Counted from the first letter of the stretch, positions 25,914 through 35,013 are shown. The stretch: 64,000 nucleotides of DNA from Brevibacterium sediminis (GCF_013623905.1 NZ_JABKDD010000009.1:62001-126000); one strand, 5' to 3'. Notes: generated by a model from the letters alone, not told the origin. Translations and numbers: made by a program.

Positions 25914-26714
25914 CTATTTCACCGGGTCGAATCGCCCGGCCAGGAATCCCTGCAGTCGACCCGGATGGTTCGTGATGATCCCATCGACCTCGGCACCGAG
26001 GAGTTCCCGCCATTCGTTCATCTCATCGGCAGTCCAGACGAAAACGCCGAGGTCGTTGTCCATGATCTCTGTGACGACCGATTTGCGCATCGAGAATCCC
26101 TTGTACGAAGGATTGATCGCCACCGCCCCGAGTTCGCGAGCGACCTCGATGTCCTCGGGCTTGGGAACCATGCGCAGAAGGAAGCGAGCGACCATCGGCA
26201 GCAAGTCCCGACAGGTCTCCAGCGTCTCGATGTTGAACGACTGGACGATCATCCGGTCGGCAATCCCGGTTTCGACCACCAGTTCGGAGATCCTCGCCAC
26301 CGCACCCGATGACCACTCCCCTTTGAGCTCAAGGAGGAGTTCCCCGCCTCGGTGCTGGATATCCCTCATCACGGCCGACAGGGTCGGGATGCGCACTCCG
26401 TTGAATCCGGGGCCCATCCACGAACCGGCGTCGACGAACGACAGCTCTTCGGCGGTGAGATTGACGACGGGACCTCTGCGATTCGTGGTTCGGTCCAGAT
26501 CCGGATCGTGGAGGATCACGGGAACACCGTCGGCGCTGGTCGAGGTGTCGACCTCGATGAAGTCGACCCCCAGGGCGCGCGCCGCGTCGACCGCGGCGAG
26601 GCTGTTCTCGGGCACAACAGCCGAATAGCCGCGGTGCGCGATCACCAGTGGGCGACTTCCGGATCCGGGGCGCTCGACGATGCCCCGTTCGTGGAGGAAC
26701 TGCAGAAAACTCAT
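25914..26714 (-). CDS. Glycerophosphodiester phosphodiesterase
   Basis: A 266-residue TIM-barrel protein. Catalytic His pair in IAHRGYSAVVPENS (about 28) and VILHDPDLDRTT (about 70), metal-binding Glu/Asp in FIEVDTS. It hydrolyses glycerophosphodiesters to glycerol-3-phosphate and an alcohol. No signal peptide, so cytoplasmic. A -10-like TAGGCT lies exactly 6 nt before the ATG, suggesting a leaderless transcript. Confidence 0.93.
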   Translation of the reverse strand: MSFLQFLHERGIVERPGSGSRPLVIAHRGYSAVVPENSLAAVDAARALGVDFIEVDTSTSADGVPVILHDPDLDRTTNRRGPVVNLTAEELSFVDAGSWMGPGFNGVRIPTLSAVMRDIQHRGGELLLELKGEWSSGAVARISELVVETGIADRMIVQSFNIETLETCRDLLPMVARFLLRMVPKPEDIEVARELGAVAINPSYKGFSMRKSVVTEIMDNDLGVFVWTADEMNEWRELLGAEVDGIITNHPGRLQGFLAGRFDPVK

Positions 26715-26720
26715 GGCTTC

Positions 26721-26726
26721 AGCCTA
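26721..26726 (-). promoter_or_regulatory. Leaderless-type -10 (TAGGCT) of the phosphodiesterase
   Basis: TANNNT hexamer with 6 nt to the ATG, the same spacing as at rarD, menB, menC and others. Confidence 0.6.
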
Positions 26727-26863
26727 TGCCCTGAGCCCTCATTCCACTGCCTGCACGACGTCAGAAGTCCCAACTATCGGAAACTCCGGTCGAATCCCCC
26801 ACAGACCGATTCTGAACGGATAGGTTGTGGGAAGCATCACACTCCCAACTCGAAGGGCACACC

Positions 26864-28042
26864 ATGGAAGCTATCTACGCTGCCGCTATCGTCCTCGCCT
26901 TCATCGCGCTCGGTGAGCTGGTCTCGATCTGGTCGAAGGCGCGTGTCCCCAGCCTTCTGGTTGCGATGCTCGGGATCTTCATCTTCGCCAAGATCGGCGT
27001 AGTCCCAGAAACCGTCATCGATGACTCCCTGCTGCTTCAGGCCTACTCGTTCCTCGTCGCGCCGCTGCTCTTCCATATGGGGTCACTCATCCCCCTGCGT
27101 GTGATGCTCAAGCAATGGCGTTCGGTCATCATCGCAGTCTCGGGCATGCTCGTGGCGGTGCTGCTCATCCTGGCTGTCGTGGCCCCGCTCTTCGGTTTCG
27201 AGACCTTCGTGGCCGGTTCCGGCCCCTTGGCCGGCGGCATCGTCGCCACCAGCTTGACGACGGAAGGGCTGACGGCGCACGGTGCCGCCTCGTCGATCAT
27301 CGTTCTTCCCGCGCTTGTTCTGATGCTCCAGTCACTGCCCTCGATGCCGTTGACGAACTACTTTCTGCGTCGTTATGCAAAGAAGCTGCGCGACAGCGGA
27401 GAACTTCAGGAACTCGCTCGCGCCCACAAGGAAGAGGAAGAGGAAGAGGAGGCAGCCAAGAAGAAGAAACTCGTCAACCTTCCCGACTTCCTCGTCGACA
27501 ATCAGCTGTTCATGCTCTTCCTCATTCTCGTCGGCGGATCGGCAGCGACACTTCTGGCGGTCCCCACCCATATTCCGTCGTCGATCCTCGCCCTGATCCT
27601 CGGCATTCTCGCCACTGCGGTGGGATTGTCCCCCGATAAGGCCATGGAACGGTCGAACTCATTCGGCATCGCCATGGCCGGCGTCATCGCCATCGTCATG
27701 GCCCCGCTTGTGACCGCCTCGGTGCAGGACGTCATCAACGCATTCGTCCCCACCATCACGATCCTCATCGTCGGCGGCGCCGGCATCGTCCTCGGCGGAT
27801 TCGTCGCCACAAAGCTTCTGCGCTGGAAGTCTGGACTGGGAGTGTCAGTGGCACTGACGGCGATGTACGGCTTCCCTGCCGACTATCTGCTCACCAACGA
27901 GGTAGCACGCTCCATTGCCCGTGACGACGACGAAAAGGAAGCGCTGCTCAATGTCATGCTCCCGCCGATGCTCGTCGGCGGATTCACCTCGGTCAGCGCC
28001 GGGTCCGTCGTCATTGCCAGTGTCCTCGTCAGTATGCTCTGA
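26864..28042 (+). CDS. Polytopic membrane transporter-like protein, unknown substrate
   Basis: A 392-residue integral membrane protein with about ten hydrophobic helices in two halves, joined by a highly charged cytoplasmic loop (KEEEEEEEAAKKKK, about residue 190). The re-entrant-looking GPLAGGIVATSLTTEGLTAHGAA and the second-half LTAMYGFPADYLLTNE recall ion-coupled carboxylate carriers, but I cannot assign a family. It is 71 nt before an M20 amidohydrolase on the same strand, so it may import that enzyme's N-acyl-amino-acid substrate (inference). CGAAGGG precedes the ATG. Confidence 0.7.
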   Translation: MEAIYAAAIVLAFIALGELVSIWSKARVPSLLVAMLGIFIFAKIGVVPETVIDDSLLLQAYSFLVAPLLFHMGSLIPLRVMLKQWRSVIIAVSGMLVAVLLILAVVAPLFGFETFVAGSGPLAGGIVATSLTTEGLTAHGAASSIIVLPALVLMLQSLPSMPLTNYFLRRYAKKLRDSGELQELARAHKEEEEEEEAAKKKKLVNLPDFLVDNQLFMLFLILVGGSAATLLAVPTHIPSSILALILGILATAVGLSPDKAMERSNSFGIAMAGVIAIVMAPLVTASVQDVINAFVPTITILIVGGAGIVLGGFVATKLLRWKSGLGVSVALTAMYGFPADYLLTNEVARSIARDDDEKEALLNVMLPPMLVGGFTSVSAGSVVIASVLVSML

Positions 28043-28113
28043 CCCCGACCGGCCCCAATCCCCGCCAGTTCCAGGCCCTCGGCACACCCCGGGCTCTCAT
28101 ACGAAAGGACCCC

Positions 28114-29328
28114 ATGCACGATCTCATCGCACAAGGACAGACCCTGCTCCCTGAGCTCCAGAACTTGCGGCGTTCCCTCCACGCGGACCCGGAGATCGGT
28201 CTCGACCTGCCCCGCACGCAGGCGGTGGTCCTGGCCGCCCTGTCCGGCCTCGACCTCGAGGTGACCACGGGTGAGGGCGCCACCTCGGTGATCGCCGTTC
28301 TGCGCGGAACCCATCCGAACAGACCGGCCGACGCTCCAGCGGTGCTGCTGCGCGGAGACATGGACGCCCTTCCAGTGACAGAGGAGACGGATGAGCCCTT
28401 CGCCTCGACGAACGGATGCATGCACGCCTGCGGTCACGATCTGCACACAGCCGGACTCGTCGGAGCCGCTCGGCTCCTTCACGCTCTGCGCGACCGGCTT
28501 GTCGGGGACATCGTCTTCATGTTCCAGCCCGGGGAAGAGGGCTGGAACGGAGCGTCGGTGATGATCGACGAAGGCGTGCTCGACGCAGCCGGGACGCGGG
28601 TGATTGCTGCATTCGGGGCGCATGTGCTCCCCGGTCCGCGCGGCGTGGTCGCCACCCGGCCGGGCACCCTCCAGGCGGGTTCGAACACACTGCGGGTGAC
28701 GATCCACGGACGCGGCGGTCACGGTTCCCAACCGCAGACCGCCGTCGATCCGGTGCCGGCGCTGGCCGAACTAGTCACGGCCCTGCAGAATATGGTCAGC
28801 CGCCGCATCGACGCCTTCGACCCCATCGCGCTGTCCGTGACCCAGTTGAGCGCCTCGGACGCGATCAACGTCATCCCCGCCTCGGCCACCTTGGGTGCGA
28901 CTGTGCGCACACTGTCGGACTCATCACTCGACATCGTCCGCACCCGCTCGAAGCAGCTTGCCGACGGCATCGCCGCTGCCCATGGATGCAGCGCCGAAGT
29001 GGACTTCGATGTCCAGTACCCGGTCACGGTCAACGACGATGACGAGACCGCATGGGCGATGGAAGAACTCCGTTTCCTCCTCGGCGAGGATCGGGTGAAG
29101 CTCCTCGAACAGCCGATCATGCCGAGTGAGGACTTCTCCTTTGTCCTGGCCGCGGTGCCGGGCACGTATCTCATGCTCGGCGCCGAGCGCACGGACGTTC
29201 CAGCAGAGCGCCAGGGCAACAACCACTCCCCCTTCGTCATCTTCGACGATTCGGTTCTCGGCGATCAGGCGGCGCTTCTTGCTCACCTCGCGATCGAACG
29301 ACTGGCGAAGGCGATGCGAATGTCATAG
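28114..29328 (+). CDS. M20 family metallo-amidohydrolase (paralogue 2)
   Basis: A 404-residue cytoplasmic hydrolase with RGDMDALP, HACGHDLH, FQPGEEGWNG and NNHSPF metal/active-site motifs. It shares long identical stretches with the enzyme at 18581-19771 (e.g. DPEIGLDLP, NVIPASA, EDFSFVL), so the two are recent paralogues. AAAGGA precedes the ATG. It probably forms an operon with the transporter just upstream. Confidence 0.93.
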   Translation: MHDLIAQGQTLLPELQNLRRSLHADPEIGLDLPRTQAVVLAALSGLDLEVTTGEGATSVIAVLRGTHPNRPADAPAVLLRGDMDALPVTEETDEPFASTNGCMHACGHDLHTAGLVGAARLLHALRDRLVGDIVFMFQPGEEGWNGASVMIDEGVLDAAGTRVIAAFGAHVLPGPRGVVATRPGTLQAGSNTLRVTIHGRGGHGSQPQTAVDPVPALAELVTALQNMVSRRIDAFDPIALSVTQLSASDAINVIPASATLGATVRTLSDSSLDIVRTRSKQLADGIAAAHGCSAEVDFDVQYPVTVNDDDETAWAMEELRFLLGEDRVKLLEQPIMPSEDFSFVLAAVPGTYLMLGAERTDVPAERQGNNHSPFVIFDDSVLGDQAALLAHLAIERLAKAMRMS

Positions 29329-29468
29329 CCGTGCGGGGGAAGCACGACGCTGTGCGGCTGCCGGCGAACAACACGCTTGCAGGCCCGCACTCCACCGCCG
29401 CAGCGATGCAACTGATCTGACACATCGTCGTCACCCGCCAAGGCGCGAACCCACCTACCGTAGACGCT

Positions 29469-30848
29469 GTGTCCGCTTCGATCCCCCGCCACCGTGATCT
29501 CACCCTCGACCTCGCCCGCGTCGTCTGTGTGCTCGTCGTCGTGTTCGTCCACCTCCTGCTCGTCGGGGTCGGCCGCAACCCGGACGGCTCGCCTTTCATC
29601 ATCAACCCGGTCTCGGGCGAGCGCTGGTTCGCCCCGGCCACCTGGATCGCCGAGATCATGCCGATGTTCTTCGTCGTCGGTGGATTCGCGGCCAAGGTCG
29701 GCTGGGAATCTGCACAACGTCGCGGCGAATCGGCTTCGACCTTCGTCCGCACCCGCTTGCGACGCCTCGCGCTTCCGGCGCTGCCGCTATTCATCGTCCT
29801 CACCGCCGCTCTCACCGCCGTCCTAGTCCTCGGCGTCGACCCGGACTTGGCCGATGCCATCGCCGTCCCCGTCGGTTCCGTCCTGTGGTTCCTCGCCGCG
29901 TACGCTCTCGCCCAGGCCTTGGCACCCTGGATGATTCGCTGGCACGAACGCAATCCGTGGCTGGCCCTCGTCGTCCTCTTCGCCGGAGCGTTCTTCGTCG
30001 ACGTCGTCCGCCTCGTCGTCGGCATCCAAAGCCTCGGACTCGATCGGATCCCAGCCGACGGCTACGGCATCGGCGACGAACTCTTCGGACTGCCCAACGT
30101 TGGCTTCGTCTGGCTCTTCGCCCAGCAGATCGGCTTCTGCCTGCGCGACGGCTGGTTCTCCCGTCTCCGCTGGTGGAACCTCGTCATGATCGTCGCCGGA
30201 TTCGCCTGCCTGGGACTGCTCGTCGTCCTCGGTGAGTACTCGGCGTCCATGCTCACGAACCAATGGCCGCCGACCCTGCCGCTGGCCGTCCTCGCCGTCA
30301 TCCAAGCCGCCCTGCTGACCCTGCTCCACCGACCGCTGACAGCGATCATGGACCGTCGCTTCGCCCAGGCCATCGTGTTCTTCCTCGGCAGCCGACTCAT
30401 GTCCGTCTACCTATGGCACGTGCCGGCGATCGTCCTGCTCACCGGAGTCCAGCTGCTGTGGCTGCCGATGCCCGATCCCGGCACCGGAGCCTGGTGGCTG
30501 ACCCGTCCGGTCTTCGTCATCGCCGTCCTGCTCGTCGTGTGGGCGATCTCGACGATCACGAAACGTTGGGAGAGCCCGCGCCCGGTTCTCTCCCCGAGGT
30601 GGCCCTCCGATGCCGTCACCGTCACCGCCGTTGCTCTCTTCGTCGTCCAATCCCTGGCGATCTCGAGCTACGGACTCGACCTGCCACTGGCCATCCTCGG
30701 CCTGGTGTGCACCACGATCGCAGTCAACCTCACTGAAGACAGCGCCACCGCTCGTTCCCGCATCAGCGACGGAAACGATGCCACCATCGCCGAGGTGAAC
30801 CCACCGATTCCGGAGCGGCGGGCTGGTCCCCCGGTTCCGCCTCGGTGA
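29469..30848 (+). CDS. Membrane acyltransferase (acyltransferase 3 family)
   Basis: A 459-residue protein with about ten transmembrane helices. The conserved family opening is RDLTLDLARVVCVLVVVFVH (Arg and His of the R-x10-H type active site), with MPMFFVVGGFAAKVGW next. It transfers acyl groups to exported sugars or lipids in characterised relatives; the acceptor here is unknown. GTG start with TACCGT 7 nt upstream. The last 28 codons overlap the convergent DUF1992 gene. Confidence 0.85.
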   Translation: MSASIPRHRDLTLDLARVVCVLVVVFVHLLLVGVGRNPDGSPFIINPVSGERWFAPATWIAEIMPMFFVVGGFAAKVGWESAQRRGESASTFVRTRLRRLALPALPLFIVLTAALTAVLVLGVDPDLADAIAVPVGSVLWFLAAYALAQALAPWMIRWHERNPWLALVVLFAGAFFVDVVRLVVGIQSLGLDRIPADGYGIGDELFGLPNVGFVWLFAQQIGFCLRDGWFSRLRWWNLVMIVAGFACLGLLVVLGEYSASMLTNQWPPTLPLAVLAVIQAALLTLLHRPLTAIMDRRFAQAIVFFLGSRLMSVYLWHVPAIVLLTGVQLLWLPMPDPGTGAWWLTRPVFVIAVLLVVWAISTITKRWESPRPVLSPRWPSDAVTVTAVALFVVQSLAISSYGLDLPLAILGLVCTTIAVNLTEDSATARSRISDGNDATIAEVNPPIPERRAGPPVPPR

Positions 30849-31293
30849 CGGTGTCGTTCTTCTTCGCATTCCGACGCCGCCGCCATGCGGTTATCTCCTT
30901 CTCCACATCGCGGGGCGGAGTGAACACGGGCGGGCCGTCGCGCAGATCCATCACGGCCTCGCGCACCCGGGCGTTGAAGCCGGCGAGGTAGTCGCGGACC
31001 TCGGACTCGGTGGAGAAAGCGTCGACCGTGTCTTCGAGGACGGCGTTCTCCTTGCGCAGCTGAAACGCCTCCGGAGCGACGCCGTTGATGCCTTCGGTAT
31101 CCATCTTCTGCTTGATCCACCAATCAGGATCAGATGAGCTGTGCAACCCGGACAACGGCTTGCCCAGACCCGGCAGATCATCGAAATCACCACGCTTGAT
31201 GGCTCGGTCGAGAGCGGATTCGACGACAGCGTTTCGGTCCTCGAGCGAATTCAGACGCCGAGGCGACTGCGTGTCATCCGTGTCATCGCTCAT
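30763..31293 (-). CDS. DUF1992 / DnaJ-homologue-subfamily-C28-like protein
   Basis: A 176-residue protein. The DUF1992 core is clear: AIKRGDFDDLPGLGKPLSG, then DWWIKQKMDTEGINGVAPEAFQLRKE. No J-domain. Function unknown. The C-terminal tail is Pro/Glu-rich and ends basic (RRWWHRFRR). GAGGAGGG precedes the ATG at 31293. Its 3' end lies inside the acyltransferase gene by 86 nt. Confidence 0.88.
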   Translation of the reverse strand: MSDDTDDTQSPRRLNSLEDRNAVVESALDRAIKRGDFDDLPGLGKPLSGLHSSSDPDWWIKQKMDTEGINGVAPEAFQLRKENAVLEDTVDAFSTESEVRDYLAGFNARVREAVMDLRDGPPVFTPPRDVEKEITAWRRRRNAKKNDTVTEAEPGDQPAAPESVGSPRRWWHRFRR

Positions 31294-31387
31294 CGGTTCG
31301 CCCTCCTCGGCGGAGCATTTCCACCCTGTCCTCACACGGTAGGCGTCGGCCGGGCGCCGGGCAAGGGAAAGCGCGGAAAACGAGAAA

Positions 31388-31415
31388 AGCTCCGTGACCT
31401 CTCGGTCACGGAGCT
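31388..31415 (-). terminator. Terminator of tRNA-Tyr
   Basis: Perfect 12-bp stem AGCTCCGTGACC with a 4-nt loop. On the minus strand it is followed by TTCTCGTTTTCC. It begins 14 nt past the tRNA 3' end. Confidence 0.85.
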
Positions 31416-31428
31416 TCTCCGTTCTGCG

Positions 31429-31510
31429 TGGCAGATATAGGATTCGAACCTATGAAGGCAATGCCGGCTGATTTACAGTCAGCTCCCTTTGGCCGCTCGG
31501 GCAATCTGCC
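31429..31510 (-). tRNA. tRNA-Tyr (GTA)
   Basis: 82 nt with a long variable arm (class II). Acceptor GGCAGAT/ATCTGCC, anticodon stem CTGAC...-type with loop containing GTA, T-arm TAGG/CCTA, discriminator A. Confidence 0.97.
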
Positions 31511-31670
31511 GCAGGTGGCGCTCGATGAGCACCTGAAAAGAATACAAGGCTCGGACCCGAATCTCCAACTCTGTAGACGCAGATCACAGTTCGGGGCCTC
31601 GACTAGACTCGGGGGCAACAGCCACGCCCGTTTCCGACGGGCATCAACGATCGCAGACAAAGGAGCATTC

Positions 31671-32162
31671 ATGGCCAGCGAATCCTCATTCGACATCGTC
31701 AGCAAGGTCGACCGCCAGGAAGCCGACAACGCACTCAACCAGGCCGCGAAGGAGATCAACTCCCGCTATGACTTCCGCGGCACCGATGCGTCGATCGCCT
31801 GGAGCGGCGAAGCCGTGCAGCTGAAAGCCAACAGCGAGGACCGGGTCAAGGCCATTCTCGACGTCTTCCAGTCGAAGCTGGTCAAGCGCGGAATCTCGCT
31901 GAAGTCCCTGGAAGACGGCGAACCGTACCCCTCCGGCAAGGAGTACCGCATCGATGCGTCCCTCAAGGAGGGCATCGACAAGGACAATGCGAAGAAGATC
32001 TCGAAGATCATCCGCGACGAGGGCCCCAAGGGCGTCAAAGCCCAGATCCAGGGCGACGAGCTGCGCGTGAGCTCGAAGAAGCGTGACGACCTGCAGGAAG
32101 TCATCGCTCTGCTCAAGGGACAGGACCTCGACGTCGACCTGCAGTTCACGAACTACCGCTGA
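31671..32162 (+). CDS. YajQ family nucleotide-binding protein
   Basis: A 163-residue protein with two ferredoxin-like halves: [20 protein letters not shown] at the start, [12 protein letters not shown] and a closing [14 protein letters not shown], all typical of YajQ. Some relatives bind cyclic di-GMP and act as regulators; actinobacterial members are uncharacterised. GGAG precedes the ATG. It ends at a perfect 17-bp hairpin. Confidence 0.97.
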   Translation: MASESSFDIVSKVDRQEADNALNQAAKEINSRYDFRGTDASIAWSGEAVQLKANSEDRVKAILDVFQSKLVKRGISLKSLEDGEPYPSGKEYRIDASLKEGIDKDNAKKISKIIRDEGPKGVKAQIQGDELRVSSKKRDDLQEVIALLKGQDLDVDLQFTNYR

Positions 32163-32178
32163 TCGCCAGCGCACCACG

Positions 32179-32216
32179 CCGGCCCGGTCCGCACTGCTGA
32201 GTGCGGACCGGGCCGG
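32179..32216 (+). terminator. Strong hairpin after yajQ
   Basis: Perfect 17-bp stem CCGGCCCGGTCCGCACT with a GCTG loop, 16 nt past the stop. The tail TATCGTATTC is only weakly T-rich; as the next gene is convergent it may serve both strands. Confidence 0.75.
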
Positions 32217-32257
32217 TATCGTATTCGCCCGTAACGCTGTGACCCGAAAGAGGCCGG

Positions 32258-33184
32258 TCAGTGTTCGGGGAGCTCGAGCGGGATGTAGTACAGACCTTTC
32301 GAGTCCTCTTCAACGCTGGCCCGGAGGCGATCGTCGAGGTGGATGAAATCGTTGACCTTGATGGTGCCCTTCTGGCCGCTGAGGCGACGGATGGCGAAGG
32401 CTGGGATGAGCCCCTGCCGTCCCGAACCGTCGACGGCGAGCGCGTATTTCGGGCCGGTCGCGCGGACCCGGACGTCGATGCCCGTGTCCTGTTCCCGCAG
32501 TTCGTCGAGTTCGACGACGGGTTCCGGGTTCGTCAGCGCGGTGAGCTCGACGGCCAGGGTATCGGCCATGTCATCGACGGTCGCGAGCATGTTCGCCATG
32601 GCACGGGCGAATTCGCCGTGCAGCTTGCTCGGCTTCATCGCCGCGCCGGGTTTGTACATGTCCTCGTGTGTCAGTTCGCTCCAGGCGTCCTGGAGCCGGG
32701 TCTTGACCTGGATCTCGGCGAAGACAGGAGGCCCCTGGTCGGAAGGAATGCGCAGTATGACGTGGCAGGCGCGGTACCCGCTGGCCTTCGGCGGGTCCGT
32801 ATAGTCTTTCCACTCGATGAGTTCGAAGGCGCCCAACTGATCGGGGTCGCGCAGCGCGGCGAACATCATCGACTGATCGCGCGGTGATTTGCACAGCACC
32901 TTGACGCCGACGATGTCGCGGATCTGGTCTTCGACATCCTCGGTGGAGGTGATCGTCAGATCCGGATCGTCGTCGGTCTTCTCCGTCAGCTTCGCCAGGG
33001 TCCGTGCCGCGTCCTTAATCCGATGGCCATCGACGTCGAGGCGGGAGATGTCCTTGTCCTTGAGCAGGCCCTTCTGCTGTTCGGTCAGCCAGTGTTTGAT
33101 CCGCACCGCCGCCGTCTGCCAGGCGTTGAGCCGTTCGACATAGGCACGTTCGACGATCGTCTTGAGCTGCGATTCGTTTCTCAC
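32258..33184 (-). CDS. RelA/SpoT-domain protein (putative small alarmone synthetase) with C-terminal extension
   Basis: A 308-residue protein. The synthetase-like domain (about 40-215) has GHRIKDAARTLAKLTEK, DIVGVKVLCKS, KASGYRACHVILRI and EIQVKTRLQDAWSELTHEDMYK, which match the ordered (p)ppGpp synthetase motifs. No HD hydrolase domain. The C-terminal about 80 residues (VRVRATGPKYALAVDG... HLDDRLRASV) form a separate beta-rich domain I cannot identify. Synthesis of an alarmone is plausible but not proven. Start GTG at 33184, weak upstream signal. Confidence 0.8.
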   Translation of the reverse strand: MRNESQLKTIVERAYVERLNAWQTAAVRIKHWLTEQQKGLLKDKDISRLDVDGHRIKDAARTLAKLTEKTDDDPDLTITSTEDVEDQIRDIVGVKVLCKSPRDQSMMFAALRDPDQLGAFELIEWKDYTDPPKASGYRACHVILRIPSDQGPPVFAEIQVKTRLQDAWSELTHEDMYKPGAAMKPSKLHGEFARAMANMLATVDDMADTLAVELTALTNPEPVVELDELREQDTGIDVRVRATGPKYALAVDGSGRQGLIPAFAIRRLSGQKGTIKVNDFIHLDDRLRASVEEDSKGLYYIPLELPEH

Positions 33185-33306
33185 GCGGTCTCCCCTGCCG
33201 GCCTTCGGTGCAATGGTTCACGCTCGCTGGTGCGATCTGCTGCACGCGGGCATGACTTGGTGTGCGCTGGCGTGATCTGGACGTCTCCGACTCTACGCGG
33301 TGGAAG

Positions 33307-33374
33307 CATCAGACACCGGCAACGACTCGTCTCCCCGTTGCAACGAGGCGAGAAGTCACTGCCGGTGCCAGATG
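33307..33374. repeat. 68-bp imperfect palindrome downstream of fprA
   Basis: Outer arms CATCAGACACCGGCA / TGCCGGTGCCAGATG, middle GACTCGTCTC / GAGAAGTC, inner CCCCGTTGCAACGAGG. Nearly the whole 68 nt can fold into one stem. It could be the fprA terminator; it is not related in sequence to the 56-bp palindromes. Confidence 0.65.
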
Positions 33375-33415
33375 ACCCCAGGAGTGGAGGAAATGTCGCG
33401 AAATGCTCCGCAGGC

Positions 33416-34834
33416 TCAGCTGCCTGCGGACGGCTGGCCGACGGATTCGGCGGTGACGTGTCCACGCGCCTCGGCGAGCATGGCTTCACGGGTGGCGAGC
33501 TTGATGCGCTCACGGCCCTCGACCTCGCCGGCCGCCTTCTCAGCGGCCTCGACGCGGTGGTAGCCCTCCCAATCGGCGAAGTCGACGCCCTTGGATTCGA
33601 GGAGCTCGATGATGGCCGATTCGTCCGGGTACACCGGCTCGGTGAGCACACCGGCGGCACGGTCGTCGAGGATGTGGCCGATGGTCTCGAGCGCATCGCC
33701 CTTTGTGTGGCCGATGAGTCCGACGGGTCCGCGCTTGATCCACCCGGTGGTGTACACGCCCTGAACGACATCGGCTTCGGCGGCCGTGGTCTGATCATCG
33801 GAGTCGACGACGCGACCCTCGTGGTTCGGGATCACACGCTTGCGATCGTCGAAGGGCAGCTGCGGCAGCTGAGTGCCCGCATAACCGACGGCACGGTAGA
33901 CGGCATCGAGCTCCCAATCGTGGAAGCTGCCGGTGCCGTTGACTCCGCCGGAGCCGTCGAGTTCCATGCGTTCGGTGCGCAGCCCCGTCACCTTGTCCTC
34001 GCCGAGGATGGCGACCGGTGAGTGCAGGAAGTGCAGGTGGAGACGCCGCTTCGCTCCGGTGGGTTCGCGCATGGTGAAGTCCGTGAGCGTCTTCGCGACC
34101 TGCTTGGTCTGGTTGCTCGACTCGATCGCCTGCATCGACCCTTCGTCGAACTCGAAGTCCTCCGGGTAGACGATGAGGTCGACGTCCTTGACGGCGCCGA
34201 GTTCGCGCAGCTCCAGCGGCGTGAACTTCGCCTGAGCCGGTCCGCGACGGCCGAAGATGTGGACATCGGTGACCTTCGAGGACTTCAGCCCCTCGTACAC
34301 GTGATCGGGGATCTCCGTGGTGTGCATATCGTCGGCCTGCTTCGCCAGCACGCGGGCGACGTCGAGGGCGACATTGCCGTTGCCGATGACGGCGACGCGT
34401 TCGGCGTCCAACGGCCAGGACTGCGGGACGTCGGGATGCGAGTCGTACCAGTTGACGAAGTCCGCGGCGCCGTAGGATCCGGGCAGATCGATGCCGGGCA
34501 GATCGAGGGCGGCGTCGACGAAGCAACCGGTGGAGAAGATCACCGCATCATAGCGGTCGGTGAGCTCTTCGAGGTGGAGGTCGACTCCGTACTCGACATT
34601 GGAGAACAGGCGGATGTCGCCTCGGTCGAGGACCTTGATCAGGGCGTTGATGATGCCCTTGATCCGCGGGTGGTCGGGAGCGACGCCGTAGCGGACGAGC
34701 CCGAAGGGAGTCGGCAGACGATCGAAGAGATCGATGCTCAGATCGAAATCACGTTCCGCCTTTGTCATGAGATCGGCCGCGTAGATCCCAGCAGGACCGG
34801 CGCCGACGATGGCCACCCGGAAGGGACGAGTCAT
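33416..34834 (-). CDS. fprA: Ferredoxin--NADP reductase, adrenodoxin-reductase type
   Basis: A 472-residue flavoprotein passing electrons between NADPH and ferredoxin. FAD site VAIVGAGPAGIYAADLM, the LFDRLPTPFGLVRYGVAPDHP segment, an NADP-binding AVIGNGNVALDVARVL and the late TGWIKRGPVGLIGHTKGDA are diagnostic. The C-terminus has about 30 extra residues. The ATG at 34834 was preferred over GTG 34840 because GAGAGG is 7 nt upstream. Single gene, no operon partners. Confidence 0.95.
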   Translation of the reverse strand: MTRPFRVAIVGAGPAGIYAADLMTKAERDFDLSIDLFDRLPTPFGLVRYGVAPDHPRIKGIINALIKVLDRGDIRLFSNVEYGVDLHLEELTDRYDAVIFSTGCFVDAALDLPGIDLPGSYGAADFVNWYDSHPDVPQSWPLDAERVAVIGNGNVALDVARVLAKQADDMHTTEIPDHVYEGLKSSKVTDVHIFGRRGPAQAKFTPLELRELGAVKDVDLIVYPEDFEFDEGSMQAIESSNQTKQVAKTLTDFTMREPTGAKRRLHLHFLHSPVAILGEDKVTGLRTERMELDGSGGVNGTGSFHDWELDAVYRAVGYAGTQLPQLPFDDRKRVIPNHEGRVVDSDDQTTAAEADVVQGVYTTGWIKRGPVGLIGHTKGDALETIGHILDDRAAGVLTEPVYPDESAIIELLESKGVDFADWEGYHRVEAAEKAAGEVEGRERIKLATREAMLAEARGHVTAESVGQPSAGS

Positions 34835-35001
34835 TCTCACACCTCTCTATTCAGTCCCATCGAGTCTATCGTCAATGTAGGTCATCCTTACAATGACGTG
34901 ACGAAACTCGCATCACCGCCGCCCGGTCGGCAGACTGCACTCCTCACCGCCCTGCCATCTCACCGGCGATCCCGCCGGCTCCCCCGAACCCAGCCCTCGC
35001 T

Positions 35002-35007
35002 AGACTG
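35002..35007 (+). promoter_or_regulatory. Leaderless-type -10 (TAGACT) of rarD
   Basis: TANNNT with 6 nt to the GTG start; no Shine-Dalgarno between them. Confidence 0.6.
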
Positions 35008-35013
35008 AAGCCT

